From positions 620,001 through 684,000 of the forward strand of contig JAJLTO010000002.1 of the NCBI GenBank assembly GCA_030568195.1: a stretch of 64,000 nt of DNA, written 5' to 3'. The first letter of the stretch is position 1, and every line of letters begins with the position of its first letter. The position numbers were made by a program, and so were the translations under genes. The notes under the pieces were generated by a model. That model did not search any database. It was given only the letters and a program-made list of their open reading frames with translations, and was not told the origin of the DNA. The DNA is from Dipodascopsis uninucleata var. uninucleata. Its lineage: Eukaryota > Ascomycota > Lipomycetes > Lipomycetales > Lipomycetaceae. Below, one piece after another: positions 1-10,857 of this stretch.

Positions 1-1163
1 GTGAATAATAGCCGTTTTTGAAGGCGGGTGAGATGCAATTGCATTCAAAAGTGGTAAATTAGGAAGTGTTGCCATGCCTCTAACTGTAACCAGTCTGTCG
101 TGTATAATCTGGTATCTGAAATATGAACAGCGTATACGTGGAACGTGAGTACTAAAGAGGTTGGAGTAAGAGAGCAACCTTTTTTGACCAAGATAGTGAC
201 CAACTTGGGTGAAGTCTTTTATTAACGAATAAACTATTCTCATTCCTAATTTGTGCCTTTGTATAAACTACTGCACCACAATTGAGATAAACGTAGAGCT
301 CGTTATTCGGCGCTCAACAAAACGACAGAGTATCTATATTATATGAGTGGCTTTGCTTTTTGGTGGCTTCTACTAAAGCTCTAATTTTTGCCCTTTTGAA
401 GATAGCGCAGAGTAGTCAGAATAAGATTTCACCGGATAGCTGAGTGTCCCCCGACACCTGTAAGTGAAAGTATCTGCTTCAATATTGTTTGCTATATCTG
501 TCCGCGATGTGGAAATATTATTATATCTTGGTATATAGAGTGTTCTATCGTCATTTTATGCTTTAGGAAGTCTGGTGTCGTCTGTGATTTTGAGAATTGT
601 GATGGCTACGTACTTTGTCAATAACAATAACCCTAAGTGATTCTGATGGGAAGTAGGAAGTCACGACCTATAATATAATAATAACTTGATTGCTTTCTTC
701 TATACTGCTACAGTAGGACCCTGCTTATAAGACATCAGGGAGAAGAAATTCCCTAAATTTCGTGAAACGCCATTTTTGTCTTGCTATTATTACAATTCGG
801 TCATTTCGGATTATCTTTCTCTGAGAGAATCGAAATCGACTCTTTGTCATATCTGTCAAGCATTGTGTTAAGGTATCGTGGTCTGAGTCGCGTTCAGGTC
901 TAAAGGATTCTACGTTTGTCCCATATTTCAAGAACACACTACCATATTATATAGTTAAGGTACTAGTATGAGAAGTATTTAATGCCGACGTTTATCAGCA
1001 CTATTGCAATATACCGATATTTCATTTTTCATCGTCACAGGTTTGATCCTATACCAACGACACAAATATGCCTCTTGGCTATAGAGTTTATACTTTGCTA
1101 TATATTTACAAATGAGGGGAGTTCAATATTAAAGATGAAAAGAAGTGCCAGAACCGCTATATA
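1..1163. other. Gene-free left flank
   Basis: I see no protein-like reading frame, tRNA or repeat here. The open frames are short (76 codons or fewer), have no family resemblance and lie in AT-rich DNA. The right part is the 3' flank of the minus-strand dehydrogenase that ends at 1164. A gene truncated by the window edge cannot be excluded. Confidence 0.5.
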
Positions 1164-2096
1164 TCACATAGCGTCTAAATACTCTATGAGCTTTTCCAAG
1201 ACGACCTGCTGATTTTTCCCATTCATCGCATAAGGGCTTAAATTTATCTTCTTATTCTTACTATCAAGAAAGTATCCTTCCTTCGCAATCACACTCTCCC
1301 TCTTCTCATTTGCGGCCAAAAAGACAGGGATGTCAGCATAACTTGTAATCGTATTGCCAACCGTCCGCGATGCGATTGGGAAGATGACATAAGTAAAGAG
1401 CCACCTTACCGGGGATGGCACACCTTGGTTGACCATAACATTTGTCTGAACGGCGCCAGGGGAGATATGAAAGAATTTGATTTGTGAGAACTTGTTCTGC
1501 AATGCTTTCGTATAGGTGTCTGCGATCACGCTGTCTCGCGAGATTTGCTTTCCCATCAGCGTGTAGCGGCCGGCGTCCTTGTTACTTGCCAGTTCGATGT
1601 CGTCGACATTGAATTCGGTCTGGGCACCACCTGGTCCCAAAATAGAGATAGAGGTATTCTTCAGTACGCCAGAGGATGCCAGTATGTAGTTCAAAAGGAA
1701 CCGATTTAGAATTTGAACAGCGAAGTGCGACTCGATTCCCTCGGCAGTAGTGTTATATAAACCATTGGGCATACCTCCCTGCGTTTGAACGAGATACTCG
1801 ACGTTGCTTTTGGTCTTGGTGTCGATTTCTGTAGCGGCGGATCTGGTTCCTGAAACTGTGCTCAGATCAGCAGACACATAATCAAATTTCTGGTCGGCGG
1901 ATTTAGCAACTTTTCGCGCCTCGGATAGGACCTGTTTGAGTCGTTCTTTGCTACGCCCAATGATGACGATGTTAGCGCCTGCTTGGGCAAAGCGGATGGC
2001 AACACCAGCTCCAATGCCTTGAGATGCACCGACAACCACAGCTGTTTTGCCAGTTAAGTCGAGACCGTTATTGGCTTTACAAGCTTCGGTAGACAT
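1164..2096 (-). CDS. Short-chain dehydrogenase/reductase family protein
   Basis: A 310-residue single-exon protein of the NAD(P)-dependent SDR fold. The N-terminal Rossmann motif GASQGIG lies at residues 23-29 after a hydrophobic beta strand. The second strand, ANIVIIGRSKERL (41-53), carries basic residues that usually favour NADPH, and the post-active-site motif SPGAVQTN is at about 212-219. The classical YxxxK pair is not in its usual register: the nearest candidates are Y188/K193 (spacing one too long) and Y205. This may be the atypical fungal SDR group that conserves only the Y. The start is the first ATG, just before the cofactor domain. The substrate cannot be read from sequence. The gene lies alone, with about 1.1 kb gene-free on the left and 1.5 kb up to COQ6 on the right. 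Confidence 0.85.
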   Translation of the reverse strand: MSTEACKANNGLDLTGKTAVVVGASQGIGAGVAIRFAQAGANIVIIGRSKERLKQVLSEARKVAKSADQKFDYVSADLSTVSGTRSAATEIDTKTKSNVEYLVQTQGGMPNGLYNTTAEGIESHFAVQILNRFLLNYILASSGVLKNTSISILGPGGAQTEFNVDDIELASNKDAGRYTLMGKQISRDSVIADTYTKALQNKFSQIKFFHISPGAVQTNVMVNQGVPSPVRWLFTYVIFPIASRTVGNTITSYADIPVFLAANEKRESVIAKEGYFLDSKNKKINLSPYAMNGKNQQVVLEKLIEYLDAM

Positions 2097-3555
2097 AATG
2101 GACTGAGTAGAAAGAGTGGAAATGTGAAACTATTTAGATAGTCGGACGATCTGTTTGCTTCGTTCTGGTCGCAATAATGTAGTCTTGGTAGTCCTGCACA
2201 TACAAATACTGTAGATATCTAACGATACTAATATTTCATAAAATATGGCACAAACCAGTCCTTAAAGTATCGATCCAGACACGATTTCCGATGCCTGTAC
2301 AACATAGTAAAAGCAGTTTACAGATTTCATGTTGTGTGACCCACAATGCATTGGAACAAATAAATAACGCTGTATTGTATAGTGTGGGACTCTGATCGTC
2401 GACTCCCAACTATTCTGTGGTATGTAATAAATGGTGAGGGATTTACTTGCTATGCTTTTGTGGGCTATATATAAGCTTATAATGGTGCTTCATTTCCGTA
2501 GCTACGTGAGTTGTTACCACGTCTCGTTCAGTATCAAGATAACAAAAAGCGACTATCTCTGCAGCCCTTATGTACGTTAGCACTAATGATGGTACTTTGA
2601 GTCAAGCAAATTGTACCCAATATGCTAAATATATTCGATAACCATCGGACGTGGTGTACATATTTGTACCAGGGAAAATATTCGAACTTGAAGGTTTATC
2701 CACTCCAGAGAGCCTCCTAGACCCCAGAACCCTGATTCGCCGTGGTTAATGAGGTTAGAATTTTTCTGCAGGAAGCAAGACCTTATCCGAGCATACTTTA
2801 TGCTCGTTAAGCTGCTTTTCATGGAGTAAAACGCAGTAAGAGAATGAACGGGGATCCTCGGCTACGAGATCCCCGGTGCCCATTTTAGCTATTTGTTCAT
2901 AGGCATCTGCACATTTCTGTGAGCATAACCAAATTATGATGCATATCACTCTAAGCACATCCTCACTTACACAGTATGCTTGTATTGCCACTATAGTAAT
3001 GGGGTTAGGAAGAACAGACGAAGTCGACATGCCTTGCCGTCCGATTTGTCGACTGCTGTCATATGTGCTGTGGCTATGAGAGAATGACGAGACTACCTTC
3101 AATCTTTCTAGAGCTTATTTTTGTAGGCTGTGATTGCTTTCTCTTGCGCTTCGGCTTGCTTGCTGCTCTCCGCGTTACCGCTGCTCAGAAGCTTACTGCC
3201 ACTTTACATTTCTTCCCAGTGTGGGGTATGCTGCGATGAGCTCGCACTCTTCTTAACACCGTGTTTTACGTCTTATCTGTAATGTCGCTGCGTATACATG
3301 CATCCTGATGTACATGGACTCTAGAGCCAGTATTAAAAGCTGGCGAAGAGCATTCGATTTTTGCATTCGATTTTTGCTGTGGACTGCGCTTTTTAAATTT
3401 AGTAGGCGGTTCTGGCAAACAGCTGTGCACAAAGATTGCTTAATGATTAAGGGTATAGTACAGTCGTGGTGAAGTGACGCTTTGGACTTTTGACTGTGGA
3501 AAAAAGGTCTTTCACTGAGAAACAGGCGTATAACACACGCTAGCACTACATCAAG
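2097..3555. other. Intergenic region between SDR gene and COQ6
   Basis: This divergent promoter region has no convincing gene. It holds a perfect 13-bp tandem duplication (cattcgatttttg, twice) at 3351-3376. It also holds a stop-closed, protein-like stretch on the minus strand (3194 down to 3108) that has no ATG in frame; it is described among the findings. The longer open frames on the minus strand (2755-3102 and 3253-3567) show no family resemblance and I treat them as chance. Confidence 0.5.
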
Positions 3556-5086
3556 ATGGTTTTCCAATTATGCTGTCGTCGAGCGGGACTTCTGAATTCA
3601 AATATATACAGGCAGCGAGTAATTGGTGTCAGGTTCAAATCTTCGGCTAAAATATTTGACGACGTCAAAGCCAATGTGTACGATGTTATTATCGTTGGAG
3701 GCGGAGTTTCGGGACTCACGCTAGCTGCCGGAATGAGTAAGTGATCTTTATTCGTATAAGCAAACTAGAAAGTTTCTGAGCACTAAATGGTCATATTTAT
3801 TAGAGTCGTCACCAGTAACTTCAGATCTTCGAATTGCGCTCGTAGAGGGCTTTTCATTGGAGCCTGCACGAAAGTGGACACCATCGCTGGACATCGATGA
3901 TCTTTCTAACCGATGTTCTAGTATCACTCCAGCTTCAAAACAGTTTCTAGAGAAAATAGGGGCATGGAATCATGTATATCAGGAGCGTGTTCAGCCGTAC
4001 GATGATATGCGAGTTTGGGATGGTATAACAGGTGCATCGATCCGTTTTGATGCCTTCCAGAGCAACATCGGACATGACATCGCATACATGACCGAAAACA
4101 TTAATCTTCAGCATGCGCTTCTCGAGCGACTAGACGAACTGGGATCTATTGACATTTTTGATGGCACTAAGGTCTTGGATATTAAGAATGGAGAGAAATA
4201 TGATGATGTTGACTTGTCATCGTGGCCAGCTTTGCATCTTTCGTCCGAAGATACACTGTTTGCTCGTCTCTTAGTAGGAGCAGATGGTGGGCTTTCTCCA
4301 GTTCGCCGATATGCAGGAATCAAATCTCGTGGATGGGATTACAATCAACATGGTGTGGTAGCAACTTTGAAAATGGAATGGGCAGATGAGCAGAATATTG
4401 CATGGCAGAGATTTTTACCCACAGGTCCAATTGCTCTCCTTCCTATGCCTAATGGATATGCTTCGTTAGTTTGGAGTACTACTCCACAAATGGCTGCTCA
4501 TCTCAAGTCGCTCTCTCCAGCTGCATTTTGTGCTTCTGTCAATAGTGCCTTCCGATTTTCTCAGCCTGATTTGAACTACATCCTATCAAGGACTGACGAA
4601 GTGGAGATCAATGAGGAGTTTGAATGGCGCGACTCTAGGCTTGAGCTAAGTGATGAAGGCGTGAAATACCCTATACGCGTCGTAGAACTGCTTGAGGGCT
4701 CACGAGCCAGCTTCCCACTCAAGATGCGACACTGTGATACGTACGTCGCACCTCGAGTTGCATTGGTCGGTGATGCTGCTCATACTACCCACCCGCTTGC
4801 TGGCCAGGGCCTCAATCTTGGTCAGGGCGATGTTAAGGCACTAGTGAAAGTTTTGGAAGATTCAATCCAGTTGGGCGCAGATATCGGATCTGAGATATGT
4901 CTAGAGAAGTACCTTGCTGATCGATGGCCCGCAAACCACGTAATGCTCGGAATAGTCGACAAGTTGCAAAAGCTTTATACTACAGATTTTACACCAGTTG
5001 TTGCTGCCAGAACTCTCGGTCTAGAAATAGTCCAGTCTCTACCTTGGCTCAAGTCCATGATTATGGTAAAGGCTGCTGGAGTTTAA
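3556..5086 (+). CDS. COQ6: Ubiquinone biosynthesis monooxygenase Coq6
   Basis: A two-exon gene: exons 3556-3736 and 3804-5086 (67-nt intron, GTAAGT donor, TAG acceptor), encoding 487 residues. Joining the exons gives AGMKSSPVTSDLRIALVEG, as expected at the end of the FAD-binding beta-alpha-beta unit. The N-terminus, rich in Arg and Ser with no acid for about 34 residues, looks like a mitochondrial presequence. Flavin motifs are all present: GGGVSG at 48-53, GADGG (the DG motif) at 219-223, and the GD motif in VALVGDAAHTTHP near 384. Coq6 is the flavin hydroxylase for C5 of the benzoquinone ring (with a role in C4 deamination), acting in the CoQ synthome on the matrix side of the inner membrane. 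The length is normal (S. cerevisiae Coq6 is about 480). PFA4 follows on the same strand. Confidence 0.95.
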
Positions 5087-5345
5087 GAAAATATCATATT
5101 TGTTTGTACTTTTTGTATCATTAAAACTGTTGTGTATCTCTTCATTCAATGTTCATAGTAAGGAATAGGAATTTGAATTTGAATTTCATTAGTTTTTATT
5201 GGCGTGCGGCTTACTTGGTTCTGACTGTACGTAGACCATAAAGGAAAAGGGAGTTGTACTCGATTTCTAATCTCGTTTACTACTATTATTAGATCAAATC
5301 TTTCGAACTTCAGTTGGATGCATTATATTGAAGGGGACGATTAAA

Positions 5346-6608
5346 ATGGTCCATCAGCTCAAGTGGAGAGCGCTTGGAATTATTATTCCAATTATTTTGA
5401 TAGGTGGACTTGGATATGGATCAGACTTGTTTATTTTTAGGCATCACTACTCCAAGTCTGAACGCGTCAAGCATCACGTATATCTGCATATGACTTGGCT
5501 ATCTTACCTTTTGGCAGTAATAGTTCCCGCAGGTTCACCTCCAACGGATTTTGAGCCTGATAAGGAATTGGCACCATTATGCACATTCTGTAAAAAGTGC
5601 AACAGACCAAAGCCTCCCCGAGCACACCACTGTAAAATATGTGGTACATGTATCTTGCGAATGGACCATCATTGTCCTTGGACGGCTAATTGTGTCGGAC
5701 ACAACAACCTTTTGCATTTTTTTAGATTCCTCTTTTGGGTCTGTTTAGCTTGCTCATCTGTATTTTGGAAATTGTGCCAACGAATTGTGGTGTTATGGCA
5801 GTATCGTAACGCACCGATCTATGGAGAGAATATCACTACAACAGAGATCATTGCGACTATCATCATGACTCCTGTAATCATTTTGGTACTCTTCACGGTT
5901 GGTGTCTTGAGTATCAGAATGTTCTGGAACCTTGCATCGAATATCACACTTATAGAAACCTGGGATCTCGAGAGAGTTGAAAATCAAATGAACCGGGGCC
6001 GTTTACCCAAATGTGAATTTCCCTACGATATAGGTGGTCCAATAGACAATATGATAGCCGCATTGGGACCGGTAATATTTTGGCCCTGGCCATGGACTGT
6101 TCCTATAGGTGACGGTATGCATTTTGAAATGAATGAAGAGGGCCTTGAACAGGGTCGTTGGCCCCCACCAGATCCAGATGTCATTCCACTTGTACCACGC
6201 GTGGAGACAGGCCCAGGTCGCAACCGTACACTGGTCAATAACTATAGTAGTAGCAATTCTGGATATTTCAACGAGAGATATGAGAATTTAGCTGCCAGAC
6301 AGACTAATACATTTGGAGATGAGACATCAGACGAAGAAGACGAGGACGAAATGCAAGGTGAGGAAGGATATTGGCGTCGAGAGAAGTGGACATCATGGGA
6401 CGGAGAGAAGTTGGAAGACTTTGGTGTTGATGTTGACGCTGAATCTTACAGGCCCTCTATTGATGCGGGCCCTTCCAATTCCTCGTCTAAACATACAGAT
6501 GACGAAGATGATCTTCCTCTTGGGGTGATTAAGCGGAAGTTAGCACCTTCACCTCGATCTACGTCTATTGTAGCCTCGTCTCAAATGTCATCAGCATCTT
6601 CCAATTAA
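5346..6608 (+). CDS. PFA4: DHHC palmitoyltransferase Pfa4
   Basis: A 420-residue single-exon integral membrane S-acyltransferase. The cysteine-rich domain CxxC-x3-RxxR-HHC leads into MDHHCPWTANCVGHNN, with the DHHC active site at residues 107-110 (nucleophile Cys110). It is flanked by two N-terminal and two later hydrophobic segments, the usual four-helix layout. The N-terminus VHQLKWRALGIIIP and the motif HFFRFLFW after the DHHC box are typical of Pfa4, the ER enzyme that palmitoylates chitin synthase Chs3 for export. I take the ATG at 5346; the frame is open 18 nt further upstream but only from a TTG. The C-terminal 120 residues are acidic and Ser-rich (DEEDEDE) and probably disordered. In many Pfa4 proteins this tail is variable. 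Confidence 0.92.
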   Translation: MVHQLKWRALGIIIPIILIGGLGYGSDLFIFRHHYSKSERVKHHVYLHMTWLSYLLAVIVPAGSPPTDFEPDKELAPLCTFCKKCNRPKPPRAHHCKICGTCILRMDHHCPWTANCVGHNNLLHFFRFLFWVCLACSSVFWKLCQRIVVLWQYRNAPIYGENITTTEIIATIIMTPVIILVLFTVGVLSIRMFWNLASNITLIETWDLERVENQMNRGRLPKCEFPYDIGGPIDNMIAALGPVIFWPWPWTVPIGDGMHFEMNEEGLEQGRWPPPDPDVIPLVPRVETGPGRNRTLVNNYSSSNSGYFNERYENLAARQTNTFGDETSDEEDEDEMQGEEGYWRREKWTSWDGEKLEDFGVDVDAESYRPSIDAGPSNSSSKHTDDEDDLPLGVIKRKLAPSPRSTSIVASSQMSSASSN

Positions 6609-7159
6609 GCTTCAATTACTGAGCATCTATACGAATCCTTTTTTCTGTTACATCTGCGTTCTATGATATATTTTCTAAGCATATTCTTGGGTTCTACTTG
6701 GTATTATGATCAATGTATGTTGCCTCCGAGTCAAATTGTCATTGGACTATCCTGGTTCCAAACTCTTATAATCTAGACCTTCTCCCCATTTAATACGCAT
6801 TGATGACGAAATTACATATTGACGTATGTATATAGTGCGATCCGTTAGATCCGCATTATGTATATTCTATTTTTGCTAATCCAGATTTGCCGAACTCGAC
6901 CATTTTCTTGAGACTCCGCCGATCGTCCGAAGATATGCCGTCAAATACACTAGCCACATACACCGCCCATTAAGCCACACAAGGCAAGTTATAATGCAAT
7001 TTAATTGGTCTCCGCTCTCTAATGCGGCGGTGCTATGGCGGTGCATAAAGCCTACGGATTTCGTCTTCCTTCTTTTTCTTCCTTCATTTTCTGCCATCCG
7101 GTTCTTTTTTGAATTGTTATTCATATCAATTGTCTGATAATATCTGTTACATATACACA
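6609..7159. other. Intergenic region between PFA4 and MDH1
   Basis: The 3' flank of PFA4 and promoter of MDH1. A pyrimidine-rich tract (cttcctttttcttccttcat) at about 7067-7086 lies just upstream of the MDH1 start, as is common near transcription starts of strongly expressed yeast genes. I see no further gene. Confidence 0.5.
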
Positions 7160-8440
7160 ATGGTTCTCGCTCGCAACATTTTTGCTCAGTTCCAGCGACG
7201 TGGATTCGCTTCTACTGCTTCTACTGTAAGTGTATTGGATTGGCTGATGATGAAAGTGGTCGAAATCAGATTTGTTAAGCAGTGCTCTCTAACAGGAAAA
7301 CTGTTGAGAGTACAAAATGAAAGTGATGATTGAATCGGATGCATGTGGATTAAATATTTCAAAGCAATTAAATCAGGGATATTTGAAGAAGGACTTTGAT
7401 TTTCGATAATAATATATCCTATCAAGATTTGTTAAAAAGATCATGTGCGCAGAGTATTTGCTAACTGGAGATATGAACATATATAGGCTTATAAGGTCGC
7501 CGTTCTTGGTGCTGCTGGTGGTATTGGTCAGCCATTGTCCTTACTCTTGAAGCTTAATGACAAGATCACTGATCTTGCTTTATATGATCTTCGTGGAGCT
7601 CCAGGTGTTGCTGCCGATGTTTCCCATGTTCCAACTCACTCCACTGTCGCTGGCTATCTTCCAGATAACGGTGGTCTTGAGAAGACTTTGACTGGTACTG
7701 ACGTTGTTGTCATCCCAGCCGGTATTCCTCGTAAGCCAGGTATGACTCGTGATGATCTTTTCAACACCAATGCCTCAATTGTTCGTGACTTAGCCAAGGC
7801 TGTCGCTGACTACAGCCCAAATGCTTTCATTTTGATCATCGCCAACCCTGTCAACTCTACAGTTCCAATTGTTGCTGAGGTCTTCAAGTCCAAGGGTGTT
7901 TATAATCCAAAGAAGCTCTTTGGTGTCACTACACTTGATGTTCTCCGAGCCTCTCGATTCATCTCTCAGGTCAAGGGTACTGATCCTACCACTGAGGCTG
8001 TTCCAGTTGTTGGTGGACATTCTGGTGTCACTATTGTTCCTCTTTTGTCCCAGTCTGGCCACCCAGATATCACTGGTGAAACTCGTGATGCTCTTGTCAA
8101 GCGTATCCAGTTCGGTGGTGATGAGGTTGTCAAGGCTAAGGATGGTGCTGGATCTGCTACTCTTTCTATGGCCCAGGCAGCTGCTCGTTTCACCAACTCT
8201 CTCTTGACCTCTATCAAGGGTACTCCAGTTACTGAGCCAACCTATGTTGATTCTCCTCTCTTTAAGGATGAGGGTATCGAATTCTTTGCCAGCAAGGTTA
8301 CTCTTGGACCTTCAGGTGCTGAGGAGATCCACTCTCTCGGACCTATCAACGAGTATGAGGAGAAGCTCGTCGAGGCTGCTAAGGTTGACTTGAAGAAGAA
8401 CATTGCTAAGGGTATTAAGTTCGTTGCCGAGAACCCTTAA
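7160..8440 (+). CDS. MDH1: Mitochondrial malate dehydrogenase
   Basis: Two exons, 7160-7225 and 7487-8440, separated by a 261-nt intron (GTAAGT; CTAAC branch at 7461; TAG acceptor). The product has 339 residues. Exon 1 encodes exactly a mitochondrial targeting peptide ([19 protein letters not shown]), and exon 2 begins with the mature enzyme ([19 protein letters not shown]-binding loop). [17 protein letters not shown] is the mobile active-site loop with substrate-binding arginines, and [13 protein letters not shown] carries the catalytic histidine near residue 197. It catalyses NAD-dependent malate/oxaloacetate conversion in the TCA cycle. There is no C-terminal SKL, so it is not the peroxisomal form. 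Codon choice is strongly biased (GGT, GCT, AAG), unlike its neighbours, as expected for an abundant protein. Confidence 0.97.
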
Positions 8441-8960
8441 GCGGCTTATACACTAAAGTTAAAGATAAAGTCTGGACAATTGATAGATTAGAATATAACA
8501 AAAATATATTTTGTTCTGTCTTATCGAGCGTCATCGTCTATTTTTATGTTTTTTTTATCAATTTTCTATCTCTTGGTTCTAAATCATACAGATATAAGTA
8601 AATAATAATGAGTTTGACATATAAAACTTGTGAAATTACTATCTTATTTGCGTTCAGTAAGATAAAATAAAAAGATTCCATCGTAGAAGTTTAAACGTCC
8701 CACGATTTCTAATGGCTTGTGGGATTGAGTTTCATGCGATTGAAGTAGAATATATAGACAACAACTCATTTGCATTGATTGATAGTATCAATTTTTATTA
8801 GTTTATTATAGATGGTATAGCTATTTAATACGTATAATAATCAGAAATCGTTCAGGAATCAGAGCTAATTAGGCGAAATCAGCCACCTGCAATATTCGTT
8901 TCGTTAGTGTCGCACATACTTGAGAATTAAGAATGTAATAGCCAGCAAATATTGAGACCA
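8441..8960. other. Convergent 3' region of MDH1 and TSC13
   Basis: An AT-rich 3' flank shared by two converging genes. I see no gene or repeat in it. Confidence 0.5.
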
Positions 8961-9976
8961 TTAAGCAACGAATGGAATCATAGCCTTTCTATTCTTCGGA
9001 TATTTGTCGCCGAACTCCTTTCTATACTTCTTGTGCTTCTTGATAGCCCAGATATACATGGTGCCAGAAGAAACAGCCCAGAATAACAAACCGGCAAGAC
9101 TCTGACCAAGAATAGAGAAAATCAGCCATCCGATGGATTCGAAAAGATAGTTGGGGAACGAGACAAGGTCAAAGCCGTATCCGAATGGAATCTTACGATC
9201 TTTGGTACCTGCAGGACGAAGAGATGCCAAGTTCAGATGTGTAACCAGATTGGAGAACTCGGCATAAACCCAAAGCAATACCAGGCCACGAATAACAACG
9301 TTAGGAAGCTGAGGACGACTGTCAGGAGCATACAGCCAATAAGCTAAATTGAATCCAGATAGTATCCAATAATGACCAGAATTCTTGAAAATGTTGAAAA
9401 ATGGCATAGTTGCATTAGAGAATCGGTGAACAAAAGCTGTCTCAAGCTCACGCTTTAAGAAATGGGCAATGATCATGTAAAAAAGGATTGTCTGTGTCTC
9501 ATTATGAGCGAAAGCCTTGCCATATATCAACTTCTGACAGAAAAAAAATAGTGGATGAATAGCAAGCGGACCGAAATACTCAATGAAAAACACAGTCCTC
9601 CAATTTATTTGATAGCCTAGAATATACCATCAGTAATAATTTCCTTAATATTCCTTTTTTACTAAAATTGCTTATTATAGTCTTCTCAATTGGGTGGACG
9701 GTATTCATTTCTAAATATTAAAAAGTTCTACTTACCAAGATCCTTCACGTAGATGATTGAACTATCCTGAAGATCATACTTATCGAGTGATGATTCTGGA
9801 ACTAACAACGTGTTATCAATCAGAGTGAGACGCAGTCGATTACGATCCAGCTTTGTCAACTTTGAAATAGCGTTTGCAACATCTTCTACAGTGCCTGACA
9901 CGTCCACGTCCAGCGTAGGAGGCATAGACTTGATCTTAGTCTTTGGAGACTTTGTTCTTAGATTGACTGTGACCAT
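8961..9976 (-). CDS. TSC13: Very-long-chain enoyl-CoA reductase Tsc13
   Basis: Two exons on the minus strand: 9976-9736 and 9616-8961 (119-nt intron, GTAAGT donor, CTAG acceptor), giving 298 residues. The exon junction restores the family motif GYQINWRTVFFIEYFGPL. The N-terminal domain is ubiquitin-like (TLDVDVSGTVEDVANAI...), followed by about six membrane segments and the steroid 5-alpha-reductase-type C-terminus ending KYPKNRKAMIPFVA. Tsc13 performs the last step of very-long-chain fatty acid elongation (trans-2-enoyl-CoA to acyl-CoA) in the ER, feeding sphingolipid synthesis. I chose the ATG at 9976; the frame is open further upstream to 10060 but that extension is not family-like. The length is close to that of S. 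cerevisiae Tsc13 (310). Confidence 0.95.
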
Positions 9977-10857
9977 AGTGTAAATGTATTGAACTTTTTT
10001 ACTATCAATCGCTACACTATTATATATAAAATAATATATTATAGAAAGATTCGATGACACGAAGGCGCTTGAAGATTATTCTGGTCAGACTAAAGAGACG
10101 TGTTAGTGCCGCTTGTGTAGAAAGTAATAAAAAAAGGTAACTTGGCTAAGGCACCGCCGCATGCTGGCTTCACTTATACTTACATAGAAAGCGGTCTTAC
10201 GTAAATACTACTAGTATATTCACGAGATAATTAGACAAAACAGCTCAAAAAGGATCGATAGGGATGAGAAAATTTTCAAGAATATTATCCTTGGTTTTAG
10301 CACATAGTACATAAATTGTGCTTATCCTAATTGCTCGACAAAACGAGACTAGACGTGATAAAGCGGACCATCAACCACGAGCAGATTATAGATGATAACA
10401 CCCTGCGAGTCTTCGAATCTGAGTTAGATTTATCTAGAAGAAGCAATCAAGAAGCTTGCTTGCAGGTAGTCTTTCGTATGGAGATATCATGAGTCCTATG
10501 AATGAGATGGGAGCTCTGATGATCTGGACGCTCAAACCAAGAAACTTCACTATCAACCTCTCCACAGTCAATTACATAGGGACATTTGTGGATCTCGGCT
10601 ACCATATGCTACATATAGATTCATTCTGCTTTTCTTTTTAGTCAATTTCATAGTCCGTCTAGAAACTATAAATTGGCTCACTAATATTGTGTGCTAAATA
10701 CACGAAACGCCAATTCATCAGAGGCGAGCCGGGTTGAAAACTCCCAGTGCTACTAAAATATACTGTAGTAGTGCCTAACGAACCAGTACTTCCGTTGTAT
10801 TTCTACCAAAGTACCTGTAATTCACAGATTAAGGAGCAGAACATACTATGAGCGGAA
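9977..10857. other. Divergent promoter region TSC13 / IRC20
   Basis: An 881-nt region between divergent starts. I see no gene; the short frame at 10456-10641 has no family resemblance. An out-of-frame ATG at 10848 precedes the IRC20 start by 10 nt (see findings). Confidence 0.5.

Noticed and set aside
2755-3102. Minus-strand open frame of 115 codons
   Set aside because: Composition and lack of any domain or motif look like chance; no splice or promoter support.
3253-3567. Minus-strand open frame of 104 codons
   Set aside because: No family resemblance; it includes a tandem duplication and overlaps the COQ6 start.
7790-8217. Open frames antisense to and alternate-frame within MDH1
   Set aside because: They are by-products of the strong codon bias of MDH1.
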